In this document: piece after piece, positions 39,701 to 50,700 of the stretch
How the letters are laid out: the number at the start of each line of letters is the position of its first letter
Numbering within the stretch: position 1 is the first letter of the stretch
Assembly (NCBI RefSeq): GCF_035582795.1
Contig: NC_134366.1
Coordinates: 149,343,519-149,407,518, forward strand
Direction: 5' to 3'
Length of the DNA: 64,000 nucleotides
From: Mycteria americana
Taxonomy: Eukaryota; Chordata; Aves; Ciconiiformes; Ciconiidae
Program-made: the position numbers and the translations under genes
Notes under the pieces: model-generated
Seen by the model: the letters and a program-made list of their open reading frames with translations, nothing else
Databases searched by the model: none
Told to the model about the DNA's origin: nothing

Positions 39701-42700
39701 CTTCACATCGGTTCACTAAGAACTTACTGGGCATAAAACTAGTGCTGAACCATGAGATGGGTGTGGTGGCATCAGCTGGCCCTCTAACTTGTACCAACTA
39801 AATTTCACTACCACCTGCGTGCTAAGTTCAGGGAAGGCAAACTTCTTTTCCACTCTAAGGTTGATGGATTTAAGATCAAATACCTGAAAAGAAGTAATTC
39901 TCAAAAGGCAGAGCTTTGTGTGTGTTGCTAGTTTTCCTGATTGTGTAGTTTTCTGTCTGTCACTGGTTTACCACCTCCCGTGTGCCTGTGCTTTTTAAAC
40001 AATGATATGCAAGTCACTTTCCCAGTAGAATTCAGCTATGAGATATATGTATCTGAGTAATTCTGTAAACCATTGATCCGAGTCTTAGAAATAACTGCTG
40101 TGTTTACTTTTAAGACCTTATTTTGCTTTTTTCCACTGCAGCAACAAATCAGTATTCAGCAGCCCTTCACTATTATCTACAGGCAGGAGCTGTATGCTCA
40201 GACTTCTTTAATAAGATGGTACCACCAGATGTGTACACAGACCAGGTGAGTTAGAATGGGGTTTAGATGTACAAAAATACCTCTTTGGATTCAGTCACTG
40301 TCCTAATTCTCTGTAGAGACAAAATGGCTAAACACGCCCACATTCCTGTAGCCTGGAAGATTTTATATCTGATGCATTTAGGGATATGAATCCTCATAGA
40401 TCCATTTTTCTTTGCTTGTTGCTTGAAGGCCATGGAAAATCCGAAGCTTCTCCTTTGCTGAAGCACAGGAGGCTTTTCTATTAGTTCATAGGGACTGAAC
40501 GTGCAGAGCTGCTAGCTGGGAAAGCACTGGGACTGGACTCCGGTGCAGTAGTGAGCAAATGAAAAAGCCAAGAGCACGCACATCACCGTGTGGTGTGGCA
40601 CTCCCCCAGCTCATCCCTGCGGAGCCGCACCGTGTTGCACAGTGCTGGGCAGGCAGACCAGCTCAGGGCAGCGCAGCAGCACTCTCTCTTCCTCACTGTG
40701 TCCAGATCCCACTGTGCTTCTGGTGCTGGTATTGTACGGATAGAGCCTGCTTGCTTCCACCCATGGTGCAGACAAACGTAAGTGTATTGTCTAAACACTT
40801 CTAAAATACTGTCTGCTCTAGCTAACACAGATGAGGGGTGCTAGTATGGATCACATTAGCAGTGAGATCCAGACACACACACTGGTATTTTTTCCAGACT
40901 GACAGCGAGCAGAGCTGCGTCGCAGCGCTGTGCAAGTTGTCCAGAGATGAGTAGGATTGTAACTTACCACCGTCAGAGCATGCCAGAGGTATGGCACTGT
41001 ACAGGGCGTGTACCTGTGTACTTTGCAAGTTGGTGTAACAAGTGGCTTGTCGCTTGCAAGTGGGCTCTGAGTGAGAACCCCTTAATAACTGTGTGTTCTG
41101 GGGGGAATCTTCAGTCCTGGCCACAGCATGTTCCCGTGAAATCTTGCAGCCACTTTAACCTTTATCCAGGCATTTGTCTCGTTCATTAGGAACCACTGTG
41201 TTACTTGCAGACTGCGTTTCGGTAGGCAGTAGGCTTGCTGTGACTGTCCAGACCCAGGGAAGGAGGTTCTTTTCACACCCTGTCTGATTGCTGCTCCTTT
41301 CATGTTCCTGTTCATATGGCAAGTGAGAGCTTTGGACACGCTCTGGGATCCTGAATGTTCACAGCCCCATCTAAGCTGTGCCTTGTGCCAGGCTGCAGTG
41401 CTGCAGGAGCTCTGTCTGGGACCGCTGTGCTGCCAACACAGCAGCGCTGCTGCTCGCCAGCATGTCTGGTGTGAGAGCTTTTGTCCGTGAGCCCACTCAC
41501 TGTGCTGTTCCCACCCAGGTCAGGCCTTTCCTGTGGGCAGCAGGAGATAAAGGTGAAGCTTTACAGCCCGGCTCTCTTACCAGAAACGCGGTGCTTTGTT
41601 CTGTAGCACACATCATGCTCTTGTGAAGTCTCCAAAGTGATGAAAGCTCAGTTGATCAGTGGATGTGCTAAAACCCAGGAATTGTTGGGGGGGTTAGAAG
41701 AATGTATTTGAAACAAAAATAAATTGTTGTTTGTGTTCCAATAGTAGCATTTCAAAACTTGTATGTTGTTTTTTAACCATTCTGTAGGTGATAAAAAGGA
41801 TGATCAAGTGTTGTTCTTTACTCAACTGTCACACCCAGGTAAGAGTTGAAACATGGCATTTAGTAAAATGCTAGTTTATAAATATTTTGATGTTAAAAGT
41901 GGGGGAGAAGGTCCTGAAAAGTAAAACTGAATCCAAATGTCCTTGTAAGTGCAATCTGCAATAAAATAGATTTTGGTGGTGTTACTGTTGCTTTTAGGAC
42001 ACTAAAAGGACCCAAATTAACGAGTAAATAAACATATACTTGGAAATGTTGTGAAAAGTAGAAATTGCCTGGGGTGGTTTTGTCCCTTTTTTCTCTTAGG
42101 ATACAGGTGTGTTTGGGGGTTTGGTTCTGTGTTGGGGTTTTTTTATTTGTTTGGGGTTTGTTTTTTTTTTGTAGAGTTGAGAGAGAGTATGGTATCGGGG
42201 TGGGGGGGGCAGTGGGGAACCTGGCCTTGTTCTTCATGATAACTGCATGTGGCTGCTGTTCATGCTCCAAGAAGTAACAAGGCTTATATTAGCCCTGATT
42301 TAAGAGCTGTCAATCAAATGCATTTAGAAACCTGGAAGCCAGGTCAGTCCCTTCAGACTGGAGTTAAAAGCCCTTTTTCTTCCTTTTAGCTACTGCTGCT
42401 GGTGGTATTTCAGAATGAGTTGCATATGCTTTTGAAGCTCAGGTGCTCAGAACTTGCTTGCTATGGAAACCAGCACTTGGTTAGGTCTAGAAATGGGGTG
42501 GGATTACTGAGGGGTTTTGTGGAAGATTTCAGTTTGTGGGGAATTAAGGCTGTGAAAATCACCTGTGAGTCTTTCCTTACAGGTAGCTATTTTATGCCAG
42601 TTCCTCAGAGAAGTAGACTATAAAACTGCATTTAAGGCACTGCAGGAACAAAACAGGTAAATGTTTTTGAATGAAACAACAAAGTTTATAAAATATGTAT

Positions 42701-43343
42701 ACACAGTATGTGAATGTGTTGGGTAATCTAACCTTGTATTCTCTTTCAGTCATGATGCCATGGATTCTTATTATGAATACATCTGGGATGTCACAATTTT
42801 GGAGTATTTGACATGTATCCTTTCACTAGAATACCACTCCAGAAAGCTCATACTGGATGTTCATGGCTGGAAAAAGTCCATTTCCTTCCCAAGTGTCTTT
42901 TCTTGACTCACCCTCAGATCTCCACCACAAAAGAGGCGAGACAGACAAGCGGCAGATAGCAGTAAGTGAATACAGGGTGCTGGGGGGTGTGGGATTTTCT
43001 TGGTCCATCTTTCCCTCCCTGAAACCGTCTCTGAAAAGAATCACCACTTCCAGTTTTAATTTTGTTGCGTAATTCTTAATAGCATCTGGATGGTGATGTA
43101 CAGTTGCACTTGGAGGGTTGAGGGGTGGGGTGGCATAGCATGTTACAGAAATAAATTACCCATTGCCTTGTAATGAAACAACTTTACTAGAAGGACTGGT
43201 GCCAGTGATGTTTCCTCTGTTTCAAGATAAAAGCCATCGGCCAGACAGAGCTGAATGCCAGTAATCCTGAGGAGGTCCTACAGCTTGCTGCACAGAGAAG
43301 AAAAAAGAAGTTTCTCCAAGCCATGGCAAAACTTTACTTCTAG
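15102..43343 (+). CDS. INTS8: Integrator complex subunit 8, complete (27 coding exons)
   Basis: INTS8 is part of the PP2A-containing phosphatase module of Integrator, which acts on RNA polymerase II at snRNA genes and promoter-proximal pauses. Coding exons: 15102-15231, 16814-16988, 20535-20675, 21100-21171, 22324-22375, 23382-23564, 24106-24213, 26181-26336, 26827-26927, 28380-28521, 29716-29786, 29894-30069, 30971-31104, 31746-31856, 32555-32756, 33281-33402, 34465-34649, 36133-36166, 36865-36921, 37005-37066, 38178-38296, 40142-40245, 41788-41838, 42583-42656, 42750-42814, 42918-42961, 43227-43343. They sum to 2988 bases, 995 residues, the human length as I remember it. The start [20 protein letters not shown] matches human INTS8, with G at -3. 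The WFEF motif needed for the phosphatase module is at residues 24-27. The C-terminus is AMAKLYF. All frames join without a break. Confidence 0.97.
17608..18551 (-). mobile_element. CR1 LINE, 3' part with C-terminal reverse-transcriptase ORF, in INTS8 intron 2
   Basis: The plus strand begins with CATAGAATCATTTAGGTTGG, the inverted CR1 3' end. On the minus strand a long open stretch at 18266-17685 encodes the conserved tail of the CR1 ORF2 protein ([20 protein letters not shown], then [20 protein letters not shown]). The element is truncated at its 5' end near 18,551 and lies antisense to INTS8. It cannot be autonomous. Confidence 0.92.
23050..23072. repeat. Perfect inverted repeat in INTS8 intron 5
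   Basis: AATAACTTAAA and its reverse complement TTTAAGTTATT flank a single A. A further partial copy (ATAACTTAAG) follows at once. Confidence 0.8.
24008..24085. repeat. AT-rich tandem repeat just before INTS8 exon 7
   Basis: ATGTTATATAAATTT with a TTCCAAGAT tail recurs three to four times and ends about 20 bases before the exon 7 acceptor (exon starts 24106), so it overlaps the likely branch-point region. Confidence 0.7.
24550..25775 (+). mobile_element. CR1 LINE, longer 5'-truncated copy in INTS8 intron 7
   Basis: The copy starts near CTTGACTAAACTGATCTCC and ends in the CR1 tail GATTCTATGATTCTATGA (25758-25775). It encodes reverse-transcriptase pieces: YLDLSKAFD near 24,630, a catalytic box FADNTKLG near 24,890 (Asn where FADD is usual), then the C-terminal domain at 25030-25557. 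Stops and frame breaks separate the pieces, so the element is dead. It is in sense orientation to INTS8. Confidence 0.93.
33234..33252. repeat. Poly-A tract in INTS8 intron 15
   Basis: An uninterrupted A run a few tens of bases before the acceptor of exon 16 (33281). A similar A20 run lies near 36,343 in intron 18. No attached retroposon body is recognised at either. Confidence 0.7.
42815..42917 (+). other. INTS8: Predicted U12-type (minor spliceosome) intron of INTS8
   Basis: This 103-base intron between coding exons 25 and 26 begins GTATCCTTT, the U12 GT-AG donor consensus. It carries TTTTCTTGACT at 42898-42908, one base from the U12 branch-point consensus, with the branch A (42906) 11 bases from the intron end, inside the usual U12 range. 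There is no long polypyrimidine tract. The intron is phase 1. Confidence 0.85.
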
Positions 43344-43400
43344 GCTAATGGTGGAAGACTATTATGAAATGTGTGGAAGTAGAAAAAAATCTTTCAAGAC

Positions 43401-43406
43401 TTTATT
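43401..43406 (-). terminator. CCNE2: CCNE2 poly(A) signal
   Basis: TTTATT on the plus strand, AATAAA on the minus strand; the first canonical signal after the CCNE2 stop codon. It lies only 58 bases beyond the INTS8 stop codon. Confidence 0.65.
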
Positions 43407-43481
43407 TTTTAAATTCATTTAAATTTTTATACAACATTTACAGTCAAGTATCTTTCTTTTTAGAAATAGATGAAATCTTAT

Positions 43482-43487
43482 AATAAA
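43482..43487 (+). terminator. INTS8: INTS8 poly(A) signal
   Basis: AATAAA on the plus strand, 139 bases after the INTS8 stop codon and the only canonical signal nearby. Confidence 0.75.
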
Positions 43488-43925
43488 CCCCTTATTTTTA
43501 CAAACTGTACAGAAGGCTGGAAGCAACTTCAGCTAGTTCCACAATGGCTTGTTTGAAGAAGACATGAATTCAAGTTTGCTAAGTTAGCTTAAGTTTGATG
43601 TGGATGTGGGTAGCACTTGATGCTCTAGTGCAGCTTTGTGGATTGCTCGAGGACATGTAAAACTTTTCCCTGGCTGTGGGGCACAGGTAGGAGCATCTTG
43701 AAAGAGAGAGGAGGACTGATACCCATCTTTCCTAGTACTGTCCCTTCATCACAGAAGTGAAGCACCTCATAGGCAGAGGTAGTGAATATTCCAAGGAAAA
43801 CACAGTAGTTAATGCTGTTTATAAACACTGATAAAATACAGCTCCACAGTTAGTTTAAAATACCGTTCCTATGATGTGAGTGGTTGCAGAGTACCAGCAG
43901 CTCACTTCTTTCCCTACCCTCTCCA

Positions 43926-43963
43926 GTTCTTGTTACATTTGTTCTTGTTACATTTGTTCTTGT
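43926..43963. repeat. 15-base tandem repeat in the CCNE2 3'UTR
   Basis: GTTCTTGTTACATTT is present 2.5 times head to tail (plus-strand reading). Confidence 0.85.
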
Positions 43964-44722
43964 TGAGAGTTGGTGGCTGGATCTTGTAACATAGAACTCC
44001 TTCCTTCCAGGACTGTACTTCTTCCAGTTACAGTTACTTCAGCACCATGTTCTTTCTTTGTACTCTTACCTGAGGTCAGTGCTACACTAGAACTGAAGTT
44101 TAGGGCAGCCCTAAAGGGCCACCTTGATTGAATTCATCAGCCTCATGTGGAGCTAGAATTTGATACAGGGTGGCTACACTGTAATGCAAGGGCAGAGTGG
44201 TTTCAGAAAAGTAAACTGCTTACCCACTGACCTCTGTAATACTGCACCCAAGCTCATGGGTGACTAACTGACAGGCATTAAGCTCTGACCTTACCAAGAA
44301 AAGAAGAAAAACAAGTAAAGAAGAGGTAATATGTACAAGTTGTCATTAAGTTCTCCTGTAGGGCTAGCCCAAGTTAAAGCAAGTTTGATGTGTAAGTTGA
44401 GTGGACAAACTTTGCCACTCAGCCATTTTTAAAAAGTCCTTAAAATTCATAAGTTAGGAATGGTCAGAGTTGAGCTAAGTCATGTCTGAGAATGGACCAA
44501 AGTAGTCCAGGCTCCTGTGATAGCAGGGAGGGATGCTTGGTCTAAGTCTTTATCAAGTCTGCAGGAGGACACCAGTCTCAATTTCCATCTGCTGCTCTGA
44601 TGTGTCTTTTACTGCCCAGGTCTTGAATAGCAGTAAAGAGCATGAGTCACCTTTAGTGTGGTCTTGTTCTGAAGCACCAAGTCCTGTTTCTGAAACTGTT
44701 CATGATGTTTGTTGTCCACATT

Positions 44723-47700
44723 TCATTTCTTCTCTGTACTTTTGGGAGGGGTTATTATTCCTCCTGTTGACACAGGTGATAACTGACCTGGGGCACTAGA
44801 TGCTACTCCACTGTTAACTTCTTCCTGCATATTAGGGGAGGAAGATGACAGTTAATACCTGTGACAAGTTCTACTTTTTTGTTTCTCTAGTATTCCTCAC
44901 ACTGCTAGTACAATTCAAGTACTCCAGAGTTAGGATACCAAATAAAAAAAACTAAGGCCACATTACACAACAAAGTGAAGATTATTATCTTTTAAACACT
45001 TCACCAGTACTTCTAATCCAAGTCTTTGCTTACAGCCTGCGAGTGTTATGGTAAAACAGCTCTAGTTTATAGCATCATCAAGCAGGAGCAAGAAACAAAA
45101 GGCTAGGCACCACTGACCACACTGGTTGAGGTGAGCCAGGCCAGGTGTGAGCAGGAAGGTGTCTGGCCAGCCTTAGCTGCCTCAGGAGAGGGGGGGTATA
45201 ATGCACCCTCACTGCCTGAACTGCAAATCCACAAACCACCTACCAGCATGTCCAAATAATTTGTGTGTGTTTGGATATTATGTCGATCTTCTACTGCAAC
45301 CTTCTTAAAGTTCTTCAGCTTCACAGGGACTTTTTTTGCCACACTCACAAAGGGAACCATCCATTCTACACACTCTGAAATGCTGTCCCAATCTAAGCCT
45401 AGAGGGTAGAACACAGTAATATATTTAGAAATCATGGGGGAGTTACACAGTGTTCCAATACAGTCATAAATTTAAAAACAACAATGACTAATACAGCAGA
45501 TAAAAATTCAGATAAAGTTTCCCAGAAACTCCCAGCATTTCCTTGCACTTGTTATGTGACAGCGTTGAGGTAGAAGAGGGTGAGCACAGGCCTCCTGAGC
45601 AAAGCAGCTTTGTGGCCATGAGGGTTCCTGTTGCTTACCAGGGAGGCTGAAGTGACTTTTTCAGCTTGAGCACAAGATTTTGGTTCATACTATAAAAACA
45701 TACACTATTGTCAGAGTTCTTCATGTTACCTCAGGCAGCACATAAGTGCTGAGCTTAGTTAAGTGATTTTTTTTACCCTCACTTTATAAGGGACAGGCTT
45801 GTAGGAGCTAGCACACAGATTAATTGAATGCCACTGACAGCTGAGGATGACTGGTGGCTGACTACATTTTAGGAGAAAAGTAGCAAAATAATGTATAGCT
45901 AATGATCCCCAAAACATCTGGAAGCCCTAGAGCAGTAGTATTAGCCCAAAAACAAGAAGGATAAATCTGCTTCATTTCCTCAGCGAAGACTATGCTTCTG
46001 AAAGCATTTCCTTCTTTTTTGCGTCTTTGTAACATCTGAAATAGTGCTAGGAAGGAAGTGAAATTAGGGGGGGGAAAAAGCCCACAGAGCATAAGAACAA
46101 ACTGTTAGCATCGATGTAGCTTTTGCTCTTTGGCAGCCTGGTAAGCCAATACACTCTTAGCAGCCTCAGGCACGTAACAGCTTTTAGAATTCCCTGCCTA
46201 ACAAGACCAAGCTTTACAAGGCTTCTTACCTGAAGCTTTCTTAACTACTTCAATTGAGGTATAGTGGCAGAGCGCTGCAGCAGCTAGTGTTCTATACTGG
46301 AAGTCCAAAGAATTCACATCCAGAATACACAGGTCTAAGAGCTGAGGAAATAAAGAGTGGAGGAAATAACAGTTACAAATTTCAACAAGATGAGACTTCA
46401 GTATAATCCTGTCTCAGAAACAGCTATGCATACAGCAGTCCTCCTACAGTCTATGCTCTATAACATGGCTGGGCTTTTTAGCATCAATTGCATGCATCTA
46501 ATTTATTTTCAGCACCAAGTGCAGTTAAAGTCAGTCTCTCAGAGTTACAATGCAAACCAATTTGTACTTTTAGCAGTAATACACAAGACACTTCACTTGC
46601 ACAGATTTAAGTACACCTTGAAACTCCTAGCAGAGCTCCAGGAAGATATTTTCTTAATTAAAGTATTACCTAGCAGCACAGTGACTTAGTCTACTCTTCA
46701 GTAAGCCTCTCTGAGGCTGGACACAACACATGCCCATAAACATTGAACCACAGCAGTTTCAAAATAGTCAAAACACTCCTCAGGCTGCCTTCTAGGCAAA
46801 CATCTGTAACAGTGTTTCTGTGTAAAACAAGTAAAAACAGTTAACTGTCCATAGCATCTTAAATTACCCACTGTCATCTCAGAGCTGTTGCCCCTGCAGT
46901 GCACAGCAATTAAAAAAACAAGATGGATTTTTATTTTTCCAGTGTACAGAAAAGTCTTAAAATATGAGAGCAGGAAGACAAGAAACACATGGGTGCTTGT
47001 CCTCAAAACTTAGTGGGAAGTTCTCCGGCAGTCAAACTTGCACATTCCTTAAAGTAACAGGTGAAGTGAAACCAGGAAAAAAAGCATTCTTTAATGGCTT
47101 TTGGGGTGTAATGTTCCCTTGTGCTTGTAATAACTCCAAAAAGCATTTTCCAATACAGTTTGCTACCTACCTGTGCTATCTGAATGAATTTTTCCTGAGA
47201 ATACTGAGGTAGCAGCACTTTCGGAACATCCTTCAGAGCATCCACTTGAAGATAAAGGTTCAGCCAAGAGACAATCGTCACTGGACAGAGTTCCCATTTT
47301 AAAGCCTGCAAATATTAAACAGGTAAGCATCTTAAACCATGCAAGGATAGTTTTGTGTGCCGATCTCTTTTCCCATACCTCCGCTTCTGAGTTTGCTCAG
47401 CTTATTGCACAGCTCCTCAAAAGATTATGTACAATTTCAAGTACAGATACTCATTTTAGCTTGCATTCTCACTGCTTTTTGAACAGGCTGTATTGCAATC
47501 AGCACAAACATGCATCCCTATACCTGTGCAGTTGGACCTTATGTACCTTCCCCATTCAGAAGCTGGGAAGTTACAGTATTTCTTCCAAGCCTTCAGGCTA
47601 GCTGCCTGAGCCTGCAGCTCAGATCTATTAAGGAAGAACTAATGTATCAGGAGTTCTGTGATGGTAAAGACAGATCCTTTCCAATGTGGAGCACTGAGCA

Positions 47701-50700
47701 GTGTCAGTTCTTTGCCTGGGTCTCCTAGAGGCCCCTGTTCCTGGACAGCAAGTACACTACATTACAGTGACAGCCTTCTAGCCTGCACTGTGGCTGGCTG
47801 TACCTGTTAAGAGTCTTTACTTTCATACAAGCATGAAAAACCTGTCCTCTAACAGACAGGGATTTCATCCCAGCTAAGGGGCTTTAGAGGTCCACTGCAC
47901 ATACAATGAAGGTTTCATTGTTTTGCAGAAAGAGGGACATAGAATCATAGAATCATTTAGGTTGGAAAAGACCCTTAAGATCATCAAGTCCAACTGTTAA
48001 CCTAGCACTGCCACTAAACCATGTCCCTAAGCACCACATCTACACATTCTTTAAATACCTCCAGGAATGGTGACTCCACCACTTCTCTGGGCAGCCTGTT
48101 CCAATGCTTGACAACCCTTTTGGTGAAGACAGTTTTCCTAATGTCCCATCTAAGCCTCCCCTGGTGCAACTTGAGGCCATTTCCTCTTGTCCTATCACTT
48201 GTTACTTGGGAGAAGAGACCAACACCCACCTCGGTACAACCTCCTTTCAGGCAGTTGCAGAGAGCAAGAAGGTCTCCCCTCAGCTTCCTTTTCTCCGGGC
48301 TAAACAACCCCAGTTCCCTCAGCCGCTCCTCACAAGACTTGTGCTCCAGACCCTTCACCAGCTTCGTTGCCCATCTCTGGACACGCTCCAGCACCTCAAT
48401 GTCTCTCTTGTAGTGAGGGGCCCAAAACTGAACACAGTATTCGAGGTGCGGCCTCACCAGTGCCGAGTACAGGGGGACGATCACTTCCCTACTCCTGCTG
48501 GCCACACTAGTTCTGATACAAGCCAGGATACTATTGGCCTTCTTGGCCATCTGGGCACACTGCTGGCTCATATTCAGCCAGCTGTCAACCAACACCCCCA
48601 GGTCCTTTTCCACCAGCCAGCTTTCCAGCCACTCGTCTCCAAGCCTGTAGCATTGCATGGGGTTGTTGTGACCCAAGTGCAGGACCCAACAGCACTGAGC
48701 CTTGCATATAGTGACATACTAAACATGTTCCTTTTCTAAGCAAATAAATGACATTAAAATACAAGGCTCAGCTGGACAGTCTTTCAACCAGCACTTTTAA
48801 ACACAGCGAAGTTATTACCTTTAACATAATAAGTTCCATTCTTACAATATCTTCTTCACTGCAAGCACCATCAGTGACATATGCAAATTCCTGTATTTTA
48901 GGAGCGTAGATTTCCTTTAAAGGGAGGGGGTGAAAAAGTGAAGATTAGAGTGCTTTACAATTCTAAGAAAGCTCAAGAAGATACTGGCACATACTTTTCA
49001 GTCCATATTGAAACATTAACATTTCTTATGCTAGAACAGGTTTTTTCTTGTTATTTTAAGTGACCTGAAACTTACAGGATGAGGATTTACTAAAAACCAA
49101 GTAGGTTATATGTTATCTGTTGTGAAACATGATAGATTTATTGCAACTCTTTTAGCTTTTGGGGAAATAAATGCTGACCAAGCAATCAGAAAAGCCTTTC
49201 ATTTATACCGCTTTCTACTCAGCTGTTCCATTTGATGTAAAAACATACACCATCCCATTCTTGCAGCACACTGCTGTGTTAGAAATGGCTTGCTGATACA
49301 GGTTCTGTGCAATGTCAGTGCTCATGTAGTCACAGATTTAAAAAAAAAAAAAGCTAGAAAAAGATGAGAGAAAATCCCACAGCCACTGTAGCTGGCAAAA
49401 TCCATGGTGCACAGATGGTTAACAGAGAAATTTGCCAACCCAGTCATGGCAGTTTGGGCCACCTATAGCTAGGTGCGTTAGTAAAAGAGAACTTGCCAGC
49501 AGAACTGCTTCTCTACCAGCTGGCTCCACAGCCTGATGCCCCACGCACTTCCTTAGGATAGACAACTGCTTGTAGTGCGCTACCTTGGCTTTAGGAACAG
49601 CAGCTAGATCGGGGCGTTTCCAAGTATAAAAACTTAATATCCAAAATTTTCCTCAGTCTAGCCTACCAGGCACTATACAAAAATATGCTCTTGGCTCGTA
49701 GATGTAGTGCACAAAATAATTTATCACCACCACTGCACTTTAAAAGAAAAAAACTCTGCTAAATGGGTGTGTAGGGATATCATCAAATGTATGGGCAGTT
49801 TGAGACTTAGGCTTAGTTTTGTTCAAGTCCCACGCCCATTCCTGAGATTGTCTGCCAATGGCTGTATATTTGGAAAAAGACAAAACAAAACAAAACTACT
49901 CCTAGCACATTTGCATACTTTTTAAGTTTATGTGGTCTCCTTCCCTGCTGCTGAGGAAAGGGAGGACAAAGACTATACTCCAAGAGATTGACATATGCAC
50001 AACTGAAGGAAGAGAAAAAAATTCCCCCTTCTGACCTTCAGTGTTATAAGTACACCACCAAGTTCAAAAGATTCAGACAGAAGAAATAAATGTTATCACT
50101 GTCTTTTTAGTTATTCCAAACTTAATATCCTCCTCCCTGTAACAGAGCTTCTTACCTCAAGTTTGGAGGCAATGAATAATGAGGTAATTCCTATGAGCTG
50201 AAGCATGCTCTTGTTAATGTTCTTTTGTGTCAACATGAATCTATCAAAAAAGTCTTGAGCTAGGTAGAAAGTTTCCCTGTGGAGTGCATACACCTCACAC
50301 ACCTACAACAGGAAAAAAAAAAAAAAACAATTCAGTTTTCTGTTATAAAACTCTATGTACACACATTGGAGTGTTCAAGCTTTAACAGTAAAACAGTATG
50401 CACAATTTTATCTTTTGCACACACAAACTCTCACGTACCTAGGTGTGTTAGGATGAAGTGGCTAGTATGGGACTGGGAAAAGTATTTCCCATGCTCCCAC
50501 CTAAACATGGATTGTCTATGATGCACTAACGTACTTCCAAAGAATACTTTTTCCAACCTAAATAACATCCAGTTTTCCTAAAAATGAGTATAAACAATTT
50601 TCCACTGAAAGAAGAAAGCCTTATTGGGGGGGCAGAACCAGGAAAAACCCCCACTAATTTGCTTGATTAAGAATACTCTGGGCTCAAACCTCACGTTGAA

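Larger units (their letters stand above)
43344..43510 (+). other. INTS8: INTS8 3'UTR and poly(A) site
   Basis: The stop codon TAG at 43341-43343 is followed by a very short 3'UTR with AATAAA at 43482-43487, so cleavage is expected near 43,500-43,510. This runs past the CCNE2 poly(A) signal of the opposite strand (43406-43401). Confidence 0.75.
43385..44722 (-). other. CCNE2: CCNE2 3'UTR
   Basis: About 1.3 kb from the stop codon to the first minus-strand AATAAA (43406-43401). It contains a 15-base tandem repeat (43926-43963) and seed matches for miR-200b/c/429 (44244-44238), let-7 (43782-43776) and miR-26 (43450-43444). The distal end overlaps the INTS8 3' end. Confidence 0.7.

Noticed and set aside
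40500-41640. GC-richer block with several ORFs in INTS8 intron 22
   Set aside because: No splice-consistent exon, no repeat family recognised and no CpG enrichment. It is probably local base composition only.
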